In this document: positions 37,977 through 45,677 of the stretch, piece after piece
Numbering within the stretch: position 1 is the first letter of the stretch
How the letters are laid out: every line of letters starts with the position of its first letter
Assembly: GCF_002549795.1 (NCBI RefSeq)
Contig: NZ_CP021435.1
Coordinates: forward strand, 1-64,000
Source of the DNA: Halomonas beimenensis
Lineage (GTDB): Bacteria; Pseudomonadota; Gammaproteobacteria; Pseudomonadales; Halomonadaceae
Direction of reading: 5' to 3'
Length of the DNA stretch: 64,000 nt
Translations under genes and position numbers: made by a program
The notes under the pieces: generated by a model
What the model was told of the DNA's origin: nothing
Database searches by the model: none
Seen by the model: the letters and a program-made list of their open reading frames with translations, nothing else

Positions 37977-38948
37977 ATGAGCCAACGCCCCCTCAAGGTC
38001 GGCGTGGTGATGGATCCCATCGCCGACCTCAGCTACAAGAAGGACACCAGCCTGGCCATGCTGTGGGCTGCCCAGGATCGTGGCTGGTCGCTGCACTACA
38101 TGGAGCAGGAGGACCTCTTCCTGCGCGACGGCCGCGCCCATGCCCGGCTGCGCGACCTCGAGGTGTTCCGCGATCCCGCCCGCTGGTTCGCCCTCGGCGA
38201 GGCGATGCCGCGGCCCCTGGCCGAGCTCGACGTCATCCTGATGCGCAAGGATCCGCCGGTCGACGCCCACTTCCTCAACGCCGTCCACCTGCTGGGCTTC
38301 GCCGAGCGAGAAGGCGTGCTGGTGGTCAATCCCACCCGAGCCCTGCTGGAGTGCAACGAGAAGCTGTTCGCCCAGCAGTTCCCCCAGTGCTGCGCCCCTA
38401 CCCTGGTGTCCTGTCGCGAGGAGGAACTGCGCGCCTTCCACGCCGAACACGGCGATGTCATCCTCAAGCCCCTGGACGGCATGGGCGGTACCGGCGTCTT
38501 CCACGTCCTGCCGGACGGGCGCAACCTGGGCGCCATCATCGAGATGCTCACCGAGCGCGGCACCCGCCAGATCATGGCCCAGCGCTACCTGCCGGAGATC
38601 AAGGCCGGCGACACCCGCATCCTGCTGGTGGACGGCGAGCCGGTGCCCTATGGCCTGGCCCGGGTGCCCATGGCCGGCGAGACCCGCGGCAACCTGGCCG
38701 CCGGCGGCCAGGGCATCACCCGCGAGCTCACCGACCGGGATCGCTGGCTGATCGAGCAGGTCCAGCCGATGGTCCGCGAGAAGGGCCTGATGTTCGTCGG
38801 CCTGGACGTCATCGGCGACTACATCACCGAGATCAACGTCACCAGCCCCACCTGCGTGCGCGAGATCGACGATCAGCGCGACACCGACATCGCCGCGCAG
38901 CTGATGGATGCCATCCTGCGACGTCTCGCCGAGCGTCGCGGGGGCTGA
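37977..38948 (+). CDS. gshB: Glutathione synthetase
   Basis: ATP-grasp enzyme joining gamma-glutamylcysteine and glycine. 323 residues from ATG 37977; GVVMDPIADLSYKKDTSLAML at the N-terminus, ILKPLDGMGGTGVFHV near 162, RYLPEIKAGDTRILLVDGEP near 200 and DVIGDYITEINVTSPTC near 278 with the ATP-grasp Glu/Asn residues. Order gshB-tonB-algH-ruvX equals the Pseudomonas locus, so these four are likely an operon. Confidence 0.98.
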   Translation: MSQRPLKVGVVMDPIADLSYKKDTSLAMLWAAQDRGWSLHYMEQEDLFLRDGRAHARLRDLEVFRDPARWFALGEAMPRPLAELDVILMRKDPPVDAHFLNAVHLLGFAEREGVLVVNPTRALLECNEKLFAQQFPQCCAPTLVSCREEELRAFHAEHGDVILKPLDGMGGTGVFHVLPDGRNLGAIIEMLTERGTRQIMAQRYLPEIKAGDTRILLVDGEPVPYGLARVPMAGETRGNLAAGGQGITRELTDRDRWLIEQVQPMVREKGLMFVGLDVIGDYITEINVTSPTCVREIDDQRDTDIAAQLMDAILRRLAERRGG

Positions 38949-38961
38949 GCCGAGGCCGCCC

Positions 38962-39885
38962 ATGGTCGCGCCCGTCAACGACCCCATCCGCTATGCCCCG
39001 GTGACCCGCCCGCATCGGCACTGGCTGGCCTGGACGGTGTCGCTGCTGCTGCACCTGGCGATCATCGGCGTGGTGGCCAGCCGCCAGTTCGCGCCATCGC
39101 CACCCGCCTCCTCGGCCCTGGACGTGGTGCTGGTGAGCCGGCCCGCCGAGGCGCCGGTGGAGGCGGAGGCCCTGGCCGAGTCGGCCCAGCGGGCGGCGGG
39201 CGAGACGGCCGAGTCGCCGCCCGCGGAAGCGCGCGCCGCCCCCCTGGAGTCGATGCCCGCGCGTCAGGCCGCGGAGCGTGCCGTGGATCCGGCGACCCCG
39301 GCCGAGCCCCAGGCCCCCGCGCGTCCCGCTCCCCAGGCCCGAGTCGACGAGGCGGCCCCGCCCGCCGAGGAGCGGACGCGGGAGGAGGCCGTTACCCCCG
39401 ACCCCCGGGAGAGCGCCCCCCAGTCCGCCGATACCGCCGCGACCTCGACCGCCGCCGCGCCGTCCGCCTCGGGGCGCGATCTGCTGGCCCAGGCCACCGC
39501 CAGCATCCGCGAGCAGGGACTCTCCGCCGACCATGCCGGGGAAGCCTCGGGGGTCGCCCGGCCGGCGGCCCAGCAGGCGGCCGAGGCCCGCTACATCGAC
39601 GACTGGACCCGGCGGGTCGAGGATTACGGCAATCGGGTGCACCCGGCGCCGGCCGAGCTGGAGGGCCAGCTGCGGATCCGGGTGGTGATCGGTCGCGACG
39701 GTCAGGTTCGGCGAGCGGAAGTGATACAATCCTCGGGACATGCCGAACTCGACCAGGCGGCCCTGGACACCGTCCATGGCGCCGCGCCCTATCGTCCCTT
39801 CGACGCGGGCATGGGAGAGCTGGACAGCCTGTCCATCACCCGCATCTGGCGGTTCGGCGAAGGCAATCACTACGGCGTGCGCTAG
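38962..39885 (+). CDS. TonB family protein (TonB3-like)
   Basis: 307 residues: short cytoplasmic N-terminus, one membrane helix (HWLAWTVSLLLHLAIIGVVA near 20-40), a long Ala/Pro/Glu-rich periplasmic spacer (about 50-170) and a C-terminal TonB domain (RIRVVIGRDGQVRRAEVIQSS...LDTVHGAAPYRPF). TonB couples the proton motive force to outer-membrane transport, normally with ExbB/ExbD, which are not in the window. The position between gshB and algH matches Pseudomonas tonB3, which is associated with twitching motility rather than iron uptake; the same role here is only an inference. ATG 38962, 14 nt after gshB. Confidence 0.88.
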   Translation: MVAPVNDPIRYAPVTRPHRHWLAWTVSLLLHLAIIGVVASRQFAPSPPASSALDVVLVSRPAEAPVEAEALAESAQRAAGETAESPPAEARAAPLESMPARQAAERAVDPATPAEPQAPARPAPQARVDEAAPPAEERTREEAVTPDPRESAPQSADTAATSTAAAPSASGRDLLAQATASIREQGLSADHAGEASGVARPAAQQAAEARYIDDWTRRVEDYGNRVHPAPAELEGQLRIRVVIGRDGQVRRAEVIQSSGHAELDQAALDTVHGAAPYRPFDAGMGELDSLSITRIWRFGEGNHYGVR

Positions 39886-39951
39886 GCCCGTCCTGAGCCG
39901 TCGGCGGGCCGCCGGACGTTCAGATCGCACCTAGTTCCGCTGGGGAGTCCC

Positions 39952-40509
39952 ATGCAAAGCTTGAAAAACCACTTCCTGATGGCGATGCCGCACCTGGAAG
40001 ACCCCAATTTCGCCGGCACCCTCAGCTACCTCTGCGACCATGACGACAAGGGCACCATGGGAGTGATCGTCAACCGGCCCCTGGAGCTGACCCTCGACGC
40101 CCTCTTCGAGCAGCTCGAGCTGGAGGGCGCCGGCAGCCCGCACCTCAATGCGCCGGTCTACTACGGCGGTCCGGTGCACAAGGACCGCGGCTTCATCCTG
40201 CATCGCGGCCGCAGCGAGGACTGGGACTCGAGCCTCCAGGTGGCCGAGGATATCGCCCTCACCACCTCCATGGACATCCTCGAGGCATTGGCCGCCGGTC
40301 GCGGCCCCGACCAGTTCCTGGTCTGCCTGGGGTGTGCCGGCTGGGAATCCGGCCAGCTCGAGGAGGAACTCAAGGACAACGCCTGGCTGACCGTGGAGGG
40401 CCGCGCCGACATCCTCTTCGAGGTGCCCCCGGAGCAGCGCCTGGGTGCCAGCGCCAACCTGCTGGGGATCGATCTCAACCTGATGACCCGCGAAGCGGGC
40501 CACGGCTGA
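39952..40509 (+). CDS. YqgE/AlgH family protein
   Basis: 185 residues of the UPF0301 family. Conserved segments are LKNHFLMAMPHLEDPNFAGTL at the N-terminus (in part), GVIVNRPLELTL, VYYGGPVHKDRGFILH and QFLVCLGCAGWESGQLEEEL (in part). AlgH was named for an effect on alginate transcription in Pseudomonas, but the biochemical function is unknown. Lies in its usual place before ruvX. ATG start 66 nt after tonB; a TACAAT at about 39725 inside tonB could be an internal promoter. Confidence 0.95.
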   Translation: MQSLKNHFLMAMPHLEDPNFAGTLSYLCDHDDKGTMGVIVNRPLELTLDALFEQLELEGAGSPHLNAPVYYGGPVHKDRGFILHRGRSEDWDSSLQVAEDIALTTSMDILEALAAGRGPDQFLVCLGCAGWESGQLEEELKDNAWLTVEGRADILFEVPPEQRLGASANLLGIDLNLMTREAGHG

Positions 40510-40528
40510 TAGGAACGGAGCGGTGCCG

Positions 40529-40975
40529 ATGAGTCACAGCGGCCAGCGCCTGATCCTGGGGTTCGACTTCGGCACCCGGCGCATCGGGGTGGCGGTGGGC
40601 AACGAGCTGACGGCCAGCGCCCGAGCCCTGGAACCGCTGCCGGCGCGCGACGGCATCCCCGACTGGCCCCGGGTCGCACGGCTGGTGGAGGAATGGCAGC
40701 CGGACCTCTTCGTGGTCGGCCTGCCGCTCAACATGGACGGCAGCGAGAGCGACATGAGCCGCCGGGCTCGCAAGTTCGGCAAGCGCCTGTTCGGCCGCTT
40801 CGGGATTCCCTGCGAGATGGCCGACGAGCGCGGCTCCACCCGGGAAGCCAAGGCCATCGCCCGGGAGGCCGGCCACCGCGGCAACTATCGCGACGAGGGC
40901 GTCGACGGCCTGGCCGCGGTGCTGATCCTCGAGGCCTGGCTGGCCGAACGGGAAGGCCTGCCCTCCCGCCCCTGA
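40529..40975 (+). CDS. ruvX: Putative pre-16S rRNA nuclease YqgF (RuvX)
   Basis: RNase H-fold nuclease family involved in maturation of the 16S rRNA 5' end. 148 residues from ATG 40529, with GGAG 9 nt upstream; an in-frame GTG two codons earlier is less likely. GFDFGTRRIGVAVG with the first catalytic Asp, FVVGLPLNMDGSES and DERGSTREA, DEGVDGLAAVLIL are family motifs. Last gene of gshB-tonB-algH-ruvX; unlike in Pseudomonas, no pyrR follows and pyrB is on the opposite strand. Confidence 0.96.
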   Translation: MSHSGQRLILGFDFGTRRIGVAVGNELTASARALEPLPARDGIPDWPRVARLVEEWQPDLFVVGLPLNMDGSESDMSRRARKFGKRLFGRFGIPCEMADERGSTREAKAIAREAGHRGNYRDEGVDGLAAVLILEAWLAEREGLPSRP

Positions 40976-40976
40976 T

Positions 40977-40998
40977 CGGGCCGGCAATCGCCGGCCCG
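40977..40998. terminator. Bidirectional terminator between ruvX and pyrB
   Basis: Perfect 9-bp stem CGGGCCGGC / GCCGGCCCG with loop AATC directly after the ruvX stop and 17 nt from the convergent pyrB stop. U-tracts are weak on both sides. Confidence 0.75.
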
Positions 40999-41014
40999 CC
41001 TCCTGTCCTTCCTC

Positions 41015-42043
41015 TCAGGCTCCGGCGTCGTCCACGCCGAAGGTCCTGGGCACGAACCAGGGCACGTCGCGCATGTCCTTCTCGACCAGGTCGTCCACCT
41101 TCAGCAGGGTGGCGAAGATCGCCATGCGCATGGTGAGCCCGTTGTCGGTCTGGCGGAAGATGGCCAGGCGCGGGTCGCCGTTGAGGTCCACGTCCAGGTC
41201 GTTGGCGTCGGGGCGGCTGTCGCGCGGCAGCGGATGCATGACGATGGTGTGGTCGTTGCAGCGTCCGTCCATGAAGGCCCGGTCCACGGTGTAGTCCCGG
41301 GACAGGCTGAAGCCCTCGGTCATCTCGGCGGTGAAGCGCTCCTTCTGGATGCGCGTGGTGTACACCACGTCCGCGTCCGAGAAGTCGCCGGCCAGGCTCT
41401 CGCGGACCTGCACGTCCAGCCCCTGGCGCGCCACGTGCTCGATCAGCGGGTGCGGCATCTCCAGCCCCGGCGGGGCCACGAGGGTGACGCGCATGGGGCC
41501 ATAGAGGGCCAGCAGCTTGATCAGCGAATGCACGGTGCGCCCGTACTTGAGGTCGCCGGTCATCAGCACATGGGCCCCTTTCAACGACCTGCCCTGGCGG
41601 GCGAACTCCTTGTGGATGGTGTAGATGTCCAGCAGCGCCTGGCTGGGATGCTCGCCGGGGCCGTCGCCGCCGTTGATCACCGGCACATTGGTGGCGTGGG
41701 CGAACTCGGCCACCGAGCCCTGCTCCGGGTGGCGCATGACGATGGCGTCGCAGTAGCCGCTCATCACCCGGCTGGTGTCGTAGAGGGACTCGCCCTTGGC
41801 CATGGACGAGAAGGTGAAGCCGGTGGTGTCGCAGACGCTGCCGCCCAGCCGGCAGAAGGCGGCGTGGAAGCTGACCCGGGTGCGGGTGCTGGCCTCGAAG
41901 AAGAGGTTGCCGAGCACCGCCCCCTCCAGCACCCGCGTGACCTTGCGCCGCTGGGCGATCGGCTCCATGCGGGCCGCGACGCGCATCAGGTGATCGACAT
42001 CGTCTCGTGACAGGGAATCGACGGAGAGCAGGTGGGAACTCAT
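41015..42043 (-). CDS. pyrB: Aspartate carbamoyltransferase
   Basis: First committed step of pyrimidine synthesis: carbamoyl phosphate plus aspartate. 342 residues. Carbamoyl-phosphate site FFEASTRTRVSFHAAF near 49, MRHPEQGSVAEFA near 103, GDGPGEHPSQALLD near 126, GDLKYGRTVHSL near 165 and HPLPR near 264. It is about 30 residues longer than E. coli PyrB, and no pyrI regulatory gene or pyrC' pseudosubunit is adjacent, so it may belong to the class of self-contained ATCases. Confidence 0.96.
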   Translation of the reverse strand: MSSHLLSVDSLSRDDVDHLMRVAARMEPIAQRRKVTRVLEGAVLGNLFFEASTRTRVSFHAAFCRLGGSVCDTTGFTFSSMAKGESLYDTSRVMSGYCDAIVMRHPEQGSVAEFAHATNVPVINGGDGPGEHPSQALLDIYTIHKEFARQGRSLKGAHVLMTGDLKYGRTVHSLIKLLALYGPMRVTLVAPPGLEMPHPLIEHVARQGLDVQVRESLAGDFSDADVVYTTRIQKERFTAEMTEGFSLSRDYTVDRAFMDGRCNDHTIVMHPLPRDSRPDANDLDVDLNGDPRLAIFRQTDNGLTMRMAIFATLLKVDDLVEKDMRDVPWFVPRTFGVDDAGA

Positions 42044-42130
42044 CGCGGGCCTCGGCTGGCGGTTGGGGACGGGCGCTAGTGTACTCCGCGTAGCCGTTGG
42101 CTTCAGCCCTCCCGCGGAGTTGGCCGGGAA

Positions 42131-42144
42131 CTGACCTGGATCAA
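42131..42144 (+). promoter_or_regulatory. FNR/ANR-like box upstream of the DUF6455-like gene
   Basis: CTGACCTGGATCAA differs at one core position from the FNR-family consensus TTGAC/T-N4-ATCAA. Its centre (42137.5) is about 41-42 nt before a position (about 42179) that would fit a start site behind the T/A-rich palindrome, the classical spacing for FNR activation. This suggests induction under low oxygen. Confidence 0.5.
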
Positions 42145-42162
42145 GGCGCGGCGGTGCGGCCG

Positions 42163-42186
42163 GGTTAATACTATATAGTATTAACC
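42163..42186. promoter_or_regulatory. 24-bp perfect palindrome upstream of the DUF6455-like gene
   Basis: A perfect palindrome with half-site GGTTAATACTAT, the only strongly A+T-rich stretch nearby. It would cover the -10 region and start site of the following gene, so it is a good candidate operator. The regulator is not recognised. Sits between pyrB and the divergent gene. Confidence 0.65.
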
Positions 42187-42207
42187 ACCCTCGAGGAGGA
42201 TGCCGCC

Positions 42208-42642
42208 ATGATGCCCGAGACCGCCCCCCGTCAGACGTCCCGCTGGACCCGCTTCGCCGAACGCTGCCATCGGGCGAGTCTCCGCCAGCAGCTTCAGGAA
42301 GTGCGTTACGGCAGCCCCGGCGTACTCGCCACCCTGGTCGAGGACCTGGCGCGTCCCCTGGACCCGGCCCTGGAGCGGGAACTCGCCCGCCTGCTCGACG
42401 AGCCCGGCCATCGGGACATCGCGCCCGCTCGCACCCTGCTGCCGGTGATGCGCCAGCGTTACGGCCTGGACCCGATGGTGGCGAGGACCCCCGAGGGGCG
42501 CACCATGAAGGCCACCTGCAACGGCTGCCCGGCGGCGGGACGCTGCTGGCGGGCCCTGCGCCACGGCGCCTCCGCGGCCCAGTGTCGCGAGTTCTGCCCC
42601 AACGCGCCGGCCCTGGAACGGGAAGCCGACTCGCCGCGATAG
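42208..42642 (+). CDS. Cys-rich DUF6455-like protein
   Basis: 144 residues with ATG behind GAGGAGG. The N-terminal two thirds is helical and charged without a recognised domain. The C-terminus has a cysteine motif C-x2-C-x5-C (CNGCPAAGRC) followed by WRALRHG and QCREFCPNAPAL, the pattern of DUF6455 proteins, which may bind a metal. Function unknown. The upstream FNR-like box and palindrome suggest control by oxygen or another signal. Tail-to-tail with an exporter gene, 7 nt apart. Confidence 0.75.
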   Translation: MMPETAPRQTSRWTRFAERCHRASLRQQLQEVRYGSPGVLATLVEDLARPLDPALERELARLLDEPGHRDIAPARTLLPVMRQRYGLDPMVARTPEGRTMKATCNGCPAAGRCWRALRHGASAAQCREFCPNAPALEREADSPR

Positions 42643-42649
42643 GGGGAGC

Positions 42650-43870
42650 CTACTTGGCGAGCGGTGCCGGAGCCGGTCGCCGCTGCGTGCCGGCACGGCG
42701 GACCAACCCCCAGTAGCTGATCACGGCGACCAGGCCGGCCAGCCCGATGGCGATCGCCATGCTGTGGGAGGTGCCGTCGTGCAGCCGGCCCACCAGGGCG
42801 CCGGCCAGCGCGGCGATGCTCATCTGCAGGAAACCGAACAGCGAGGAGGCGGAACCAGCGCACTCGGGATGCGGCGCCAGGGCGCCGGACATGCTCTGGG
42901 GCATGACGATGCCGAAGCCGGCGACGAACAGCACCTGCGGGGCGACCACCGCCCAGGGGGCGAATACCCCGGCCAGCGACAATGCCGCCATGCTCCCGCC
43001 GCCCAGGGCGCAGGCCAGGGTCCCCAGCGCCAGCAGGCGCTCGCGGCCCAGCCGGTGGCTGTAGCGGCCGCTGATCAAGGAGCCGCTGACGAAGCCCAGC
43101 ACCACGAGAGTGAACAGCAGGCCGTAGTCGGTCGGCTTGAGCCCCATGAAGTCGACGAGCACGAAGGACGACCCCGAGAGGAAGGCGAACAGGCCCGAGA
43201 AGACCGCGGCGTTGGTCAGCGTATAGCCGACGAAGCGTCGCTCGCCCAGCAGCATGCGGAAGGTGGCGAGCAGCGCCAGGGGCTGGATCGAGCGGCGCTG
43301 CGTGGGTGCCAGGGTCTCCGGCAGCTGGCCGGCGATCAGCGCCAGGATCAGCAGGGTATAGCCGGCGAGCAGCCAGAACACCGCGGGCCAGCCGAATACC
43401 ACCAGCAGGCCGGCGCCGGCCACCGGCGCCACGGCCGGGGCGACGGCCATGGCGATGGCCATGTAGGAGAGGATGCGCCCCGCCTCGGTGGGGCCGTGGA
43501 TGTCGCGCACCATGGCGCGCCCCAGCACCGGCCCCACCGAGCCGCCCAGGGCCTGCAGGAAGCGGCCGAGCAGTAGCGCCTCGATGCTCTGGGCCAGGGC
43601 GCACAGCATGCTGGTGGCGAGGAACAGCGCCAGCCCGCCGATCAGCACCGGCTTGCGGCCGAAGCGATCGGCCAGGGGGCCGCAGATCAACTGGGCCAGG
43701 GCGAAACCGGCCATGTACAGGCTGAGGGTGAGCTGCACCTGGTCCGGGCCGGCGTCCAGCGCCGCGGCCATGGCCGGCATGGCGGGCAGGTACATGTCGG
43801 TGGCCAGGGGGCCCAGGGCGGTGAGTGCCGCCAGCAGGACGACGGTGGCGGGAGAGGTCGGCCTCAGCAC
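42650..43870 (-). CDS. Bcr/CflA family drug-resistance MFS transporter
   Basis: Inner-membrane proton antiporter with 12 predicted helices. 406 residues from a GTG at 43870, chosen because GAGGAG lies 7 nt upstream; an ATG at 43921 would add a non-conserved leader. ATDMYLPAMPAMAAAL near 25 is the Bcr/CflA opening, followed by the MFS motif GPLADRFGRKPVLIGGL near 62 and GRFLQALGGSVGPVLGRAMVRD near 95. Substrate unknown. Follows maiA on the same strand after a palindromic terminator. Confidence 0.92.
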   Translation of the reverse strand: MLRPTSPATVVLLAALTALGPLATDMYLPAMPAMAAALDAGPDQVQLTLSLYMAGFALAQLICGPLADRFGRKPVLIGGLALFLATSMLCALAQSIEALLLGRFLQALGGSVGPVLGRAMVRDIHGPTEAGRILSYMAIAMAVAPAVAPVAGAGLLVVFGWPAVFWLLAGYTLLILALIAGQLPETLAPTQRRSIQPLALLATFRMLLGERRFVGYTLTNAAVFSGLFAFLSGSSFVLVDFMGLKPTDYGLLFTLVVLGFVSGSLISGRYSHRLGRERLLALGTLACALGGGSMAALSLAGVFAPWAVVAPQVLFVAGFGIVMPQSMSGALAPHPECAGSASSLFGFLQMSIAALAGALVGRLHDGTSHSMAIAIGLAGLVAVISYWGLVRRAGTQRRPAPAPLAK

Positions 43871-43907
43871 ATCGGGCTCCTCGGTGGATGGGCAAGCAGG
43901 AAAGCAG

Positions 43908-43933
43908 GCGGGCGCGGCCATGGCCGCGCCCGC
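43908..43933 (-). terminator. GC-rich palindrome after maiA
   Basis: A 26-bp perfect palindrome with half-site GCGGGCGCGGCCA, 25 nt after the maiA stop. It probably terminates the hmgA-fahA-maiA transcript before the MFS gene, though only a weak T-rich tail (CTTTCCTGCTT) follows. Confidence 0.6.
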
Positions 43934-43958
43934 ATGTCGTTAGCCAGCTTAGCACATC

Positions 43959-44603
43959 TCAGCCGGCGTCGGGCTGAGCCTCGGGAGCGGCGTGCCGGAA
44001 GGCTTCCAGGGCCCGGGCGTTGGCGACGATGCGCCGGATGCGCGGGTAGGCCTCCAGATTGCACTCGAAACGCTCGGCGTTGTAGACCTGGGGCACCAGG
44101 CAGACATCGGCCAGGGTCGGGCTGTCCCCGTGGCAGAAGTCGCCGCTGCCGGTTTCCCGGTTGAGCATCGCCTCCAGGGCGGTGAAGCCCTCGTGGATCC
44201 AGTGTCGGTACCAGGCCAGCTTGGCGGCCTCGTCGAGACCCAGCTCGCCGGTCAGGTGCTTGAGGACCCTCAGGTTGTTCAGCGGGTGGATCTCGCAGGC
44301 CACCAGCTGGGCCAGGGCGCGGACCCGGGCACGGCCCTCCAGGTCGGCCGGCAACAGGGCCGGCTCGGGATGGCGCTCGTCCAGGTACTCGCAGATCGCC
44401 AGCGACTGGGTTAGCCGCACGCCATGGTCGGTGACCAGCATGGGCACCAGGCCCTGGGGATTCTGGCCCCGGAAGGCGGCATCGCGCTGCTCGCCCTTGA
44501 CCAGGTTCACCGGGGCCTGCTCGTAGTCCAGGCCCTTGAGGTTGAGGACGATACGCACCCGGTAGGCGGCCGAGGAACGAAAGTAGCCATAGAGCGTCGT
44601 CAT
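43959..44603 (-). CDS. maiA: Maleylacetoacetate isomerase
   Basis: Zeta-class glutathione S-transferase isomerising maleylacetoacetate to fumarylacetoacetate in tyrosine catabolism. 214 residues. Active-site motif SSAAYRVRIVLNLKGL near 10, NPQGLVPMLVTDHG near 49, TQSLAICEYLDERHP near 66 and ADVCLVPQVYNAERF near 168. Third gene of hmgA-fahA-maiA, 10 nt after fahA, so cotranscribed. Confidence 0.96.
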   Translation of the reverse strand: MTTLYGYFRSSAAYRVRIVLNLKGLDYEQAPVNLVKGEQRDAAFRGQNPQGLVPMLVTDHGVRLTQSLAICEYLDERHPEPALLPADLEGRARVRALAQLVACEIHPLNNLRVLKHLTGELGLDEAAKLAWYRHWIHEGFTALEAMLNRETGSGDFCHGDSPTLADVCLVPQVYNAERFECNLEAYPRIRRIVANARALEAFRHAAPEAQPDAG

Positions 44604-44613
44604 GCCGACCTCC

Positions 44614-45633
44614 TCACTTCGCCTCGTGTTTCACGACCTTCTGGTCGATGGCGCCGAAGATGCTCCGGCCCTGGCGATCGAGCATCTCGATGCGGACCCG
44701 ATCGCCGAAGCGCATGAACGGCGTCTTGACCTCATCGTAGAGGATCTTCTCGACCATGCGCACCTCGGCCAGGCAGCTGTAGCCCACCCCGCCGTCCTTG
44801 ATCGGCTTGCCGGGGCCACCATCGGCGTCGGGGTTGGAGACGGTGCCCGAGCCGATGATGGTGCCGGCCCCCAGGTAGCGGGTGCGAGCGGCATGAGCGA
44901 CCAGCTGCGGGAAACCGAAGATCATGTCCGGGCCGGCCTCGGGCTCGCCGAACTTCTCGCCGTTCAGATGCACGGTCAGCGGCAGGTGGACGCGGCCGTC
45001 CTTCCAGGCGTCGCCCAGCTCGTCCGGCGTCACGCAGATCGGCGAGAAGCTGGAGGCCGGCTTGGCCTGGAAGAAGCCGAAGCCCTTGGCCAGTTCGCCG
45101 GGGATCAGGCCGCGCAGGCTGACGTCGTTGACCAGCATGATCAGCTTGATATGGCCGGCGGCCTGTTCCGGGGTCACCGCCATGGGCACATCGTCGGTGA
45201 TCACCGCGATCTCGCCCTCGAAGTCGATGCCGTGGTCCTCGCTGACGGCCTCGATGTCCTCGGTGGGGGCCAGGAAGCTGTCGCCGCCGCCCTGGTACAT
45301 CAGCGGATCGGTCCAGAAGGTCTCGGGCATCTCGGCGCCGCGGGCCTGGCGCACCAGCTGGACGTGGTTCAGGTAGGCGGAGCCGTCGGCCCAATGGTAG
45401 CTGCGCGGCAGCGGCGAATGCAGGCTCTCGACCTCGAGATCGAAGGCGCCCTCGACGCGGCCCTCGTTGAGCTCGGCGTAGCGCTCCTCCAGGCGGGGGG
45501 CGAGCTCGTCCCAGTGCTCGATGGCCTGCTGCAGGGTGGTGGCGATCTCGGTGGCGCGCACGGCGCGGCTCAGGTCCCGGGAGACGATGACCAGTTCGCC
45601 GTCGCGGCCGGTGTTCAGGGTGGCGAGTTTCAT
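44614..45633 (-). CDS. fahA: Fumarylacetoacetase
   Basis: Hydrolyses fumarylacetoacetate to fumarate and acetoacetate, the last step of homogentisate degradation. 339 residues, the short bacterial form. The C-terminal FAH fold carries metal-binding acidic residues in DFEGEIAVITDDVP near 142-153, and GFFQAKPASSFSPICV and GAGTIIGSGTVSNPDADGG regions are typical. ATG start with GAAAGGAC upstream. 44 nt after hmgA. Confidence 0.95.
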   Translation of the reverse strand: MKLATLNTGRDGELVIVSRDLSRAVRATEIATTLQQAIEHWDELAPRLEERYAELNEGRVEGAFDLEVESLHSPLPRSYHWADGSAYLNHVQLVRQARGAEMPETFWTDPLMYQGGGDSFLAPTEDIEAVSEDHGIDFEGEIAVITDDVPMAVTPEQAAGHIKLIMLVNDVSLRGLIPGELAKGFGFFQAKPASSFSPICVTPDELGDAWKDGRVHLPLTVHLNGEKFGEPEAGPDMIFGFPQLVAHAARTRYLGAGTIIGSGTVSNPDADGGPGKPIKDGGVGYSCLAEVRMVEKILYDEVKTPFMRFGDRVRIEMLDRQGRSIFGAIDQKVVKHEAK

Positions 45634-45677
45634 GATGTCGGTCCTTTCGGTGTCAGAGGGTTCTTGCTGTCCGGCGT

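Noticed and set aside
39720..39735. Internal promoter (TACAAT) in tonB for algH
   Set aside because: Single -10-like hexamer in coding sequence with no -35; kept only as a remark.
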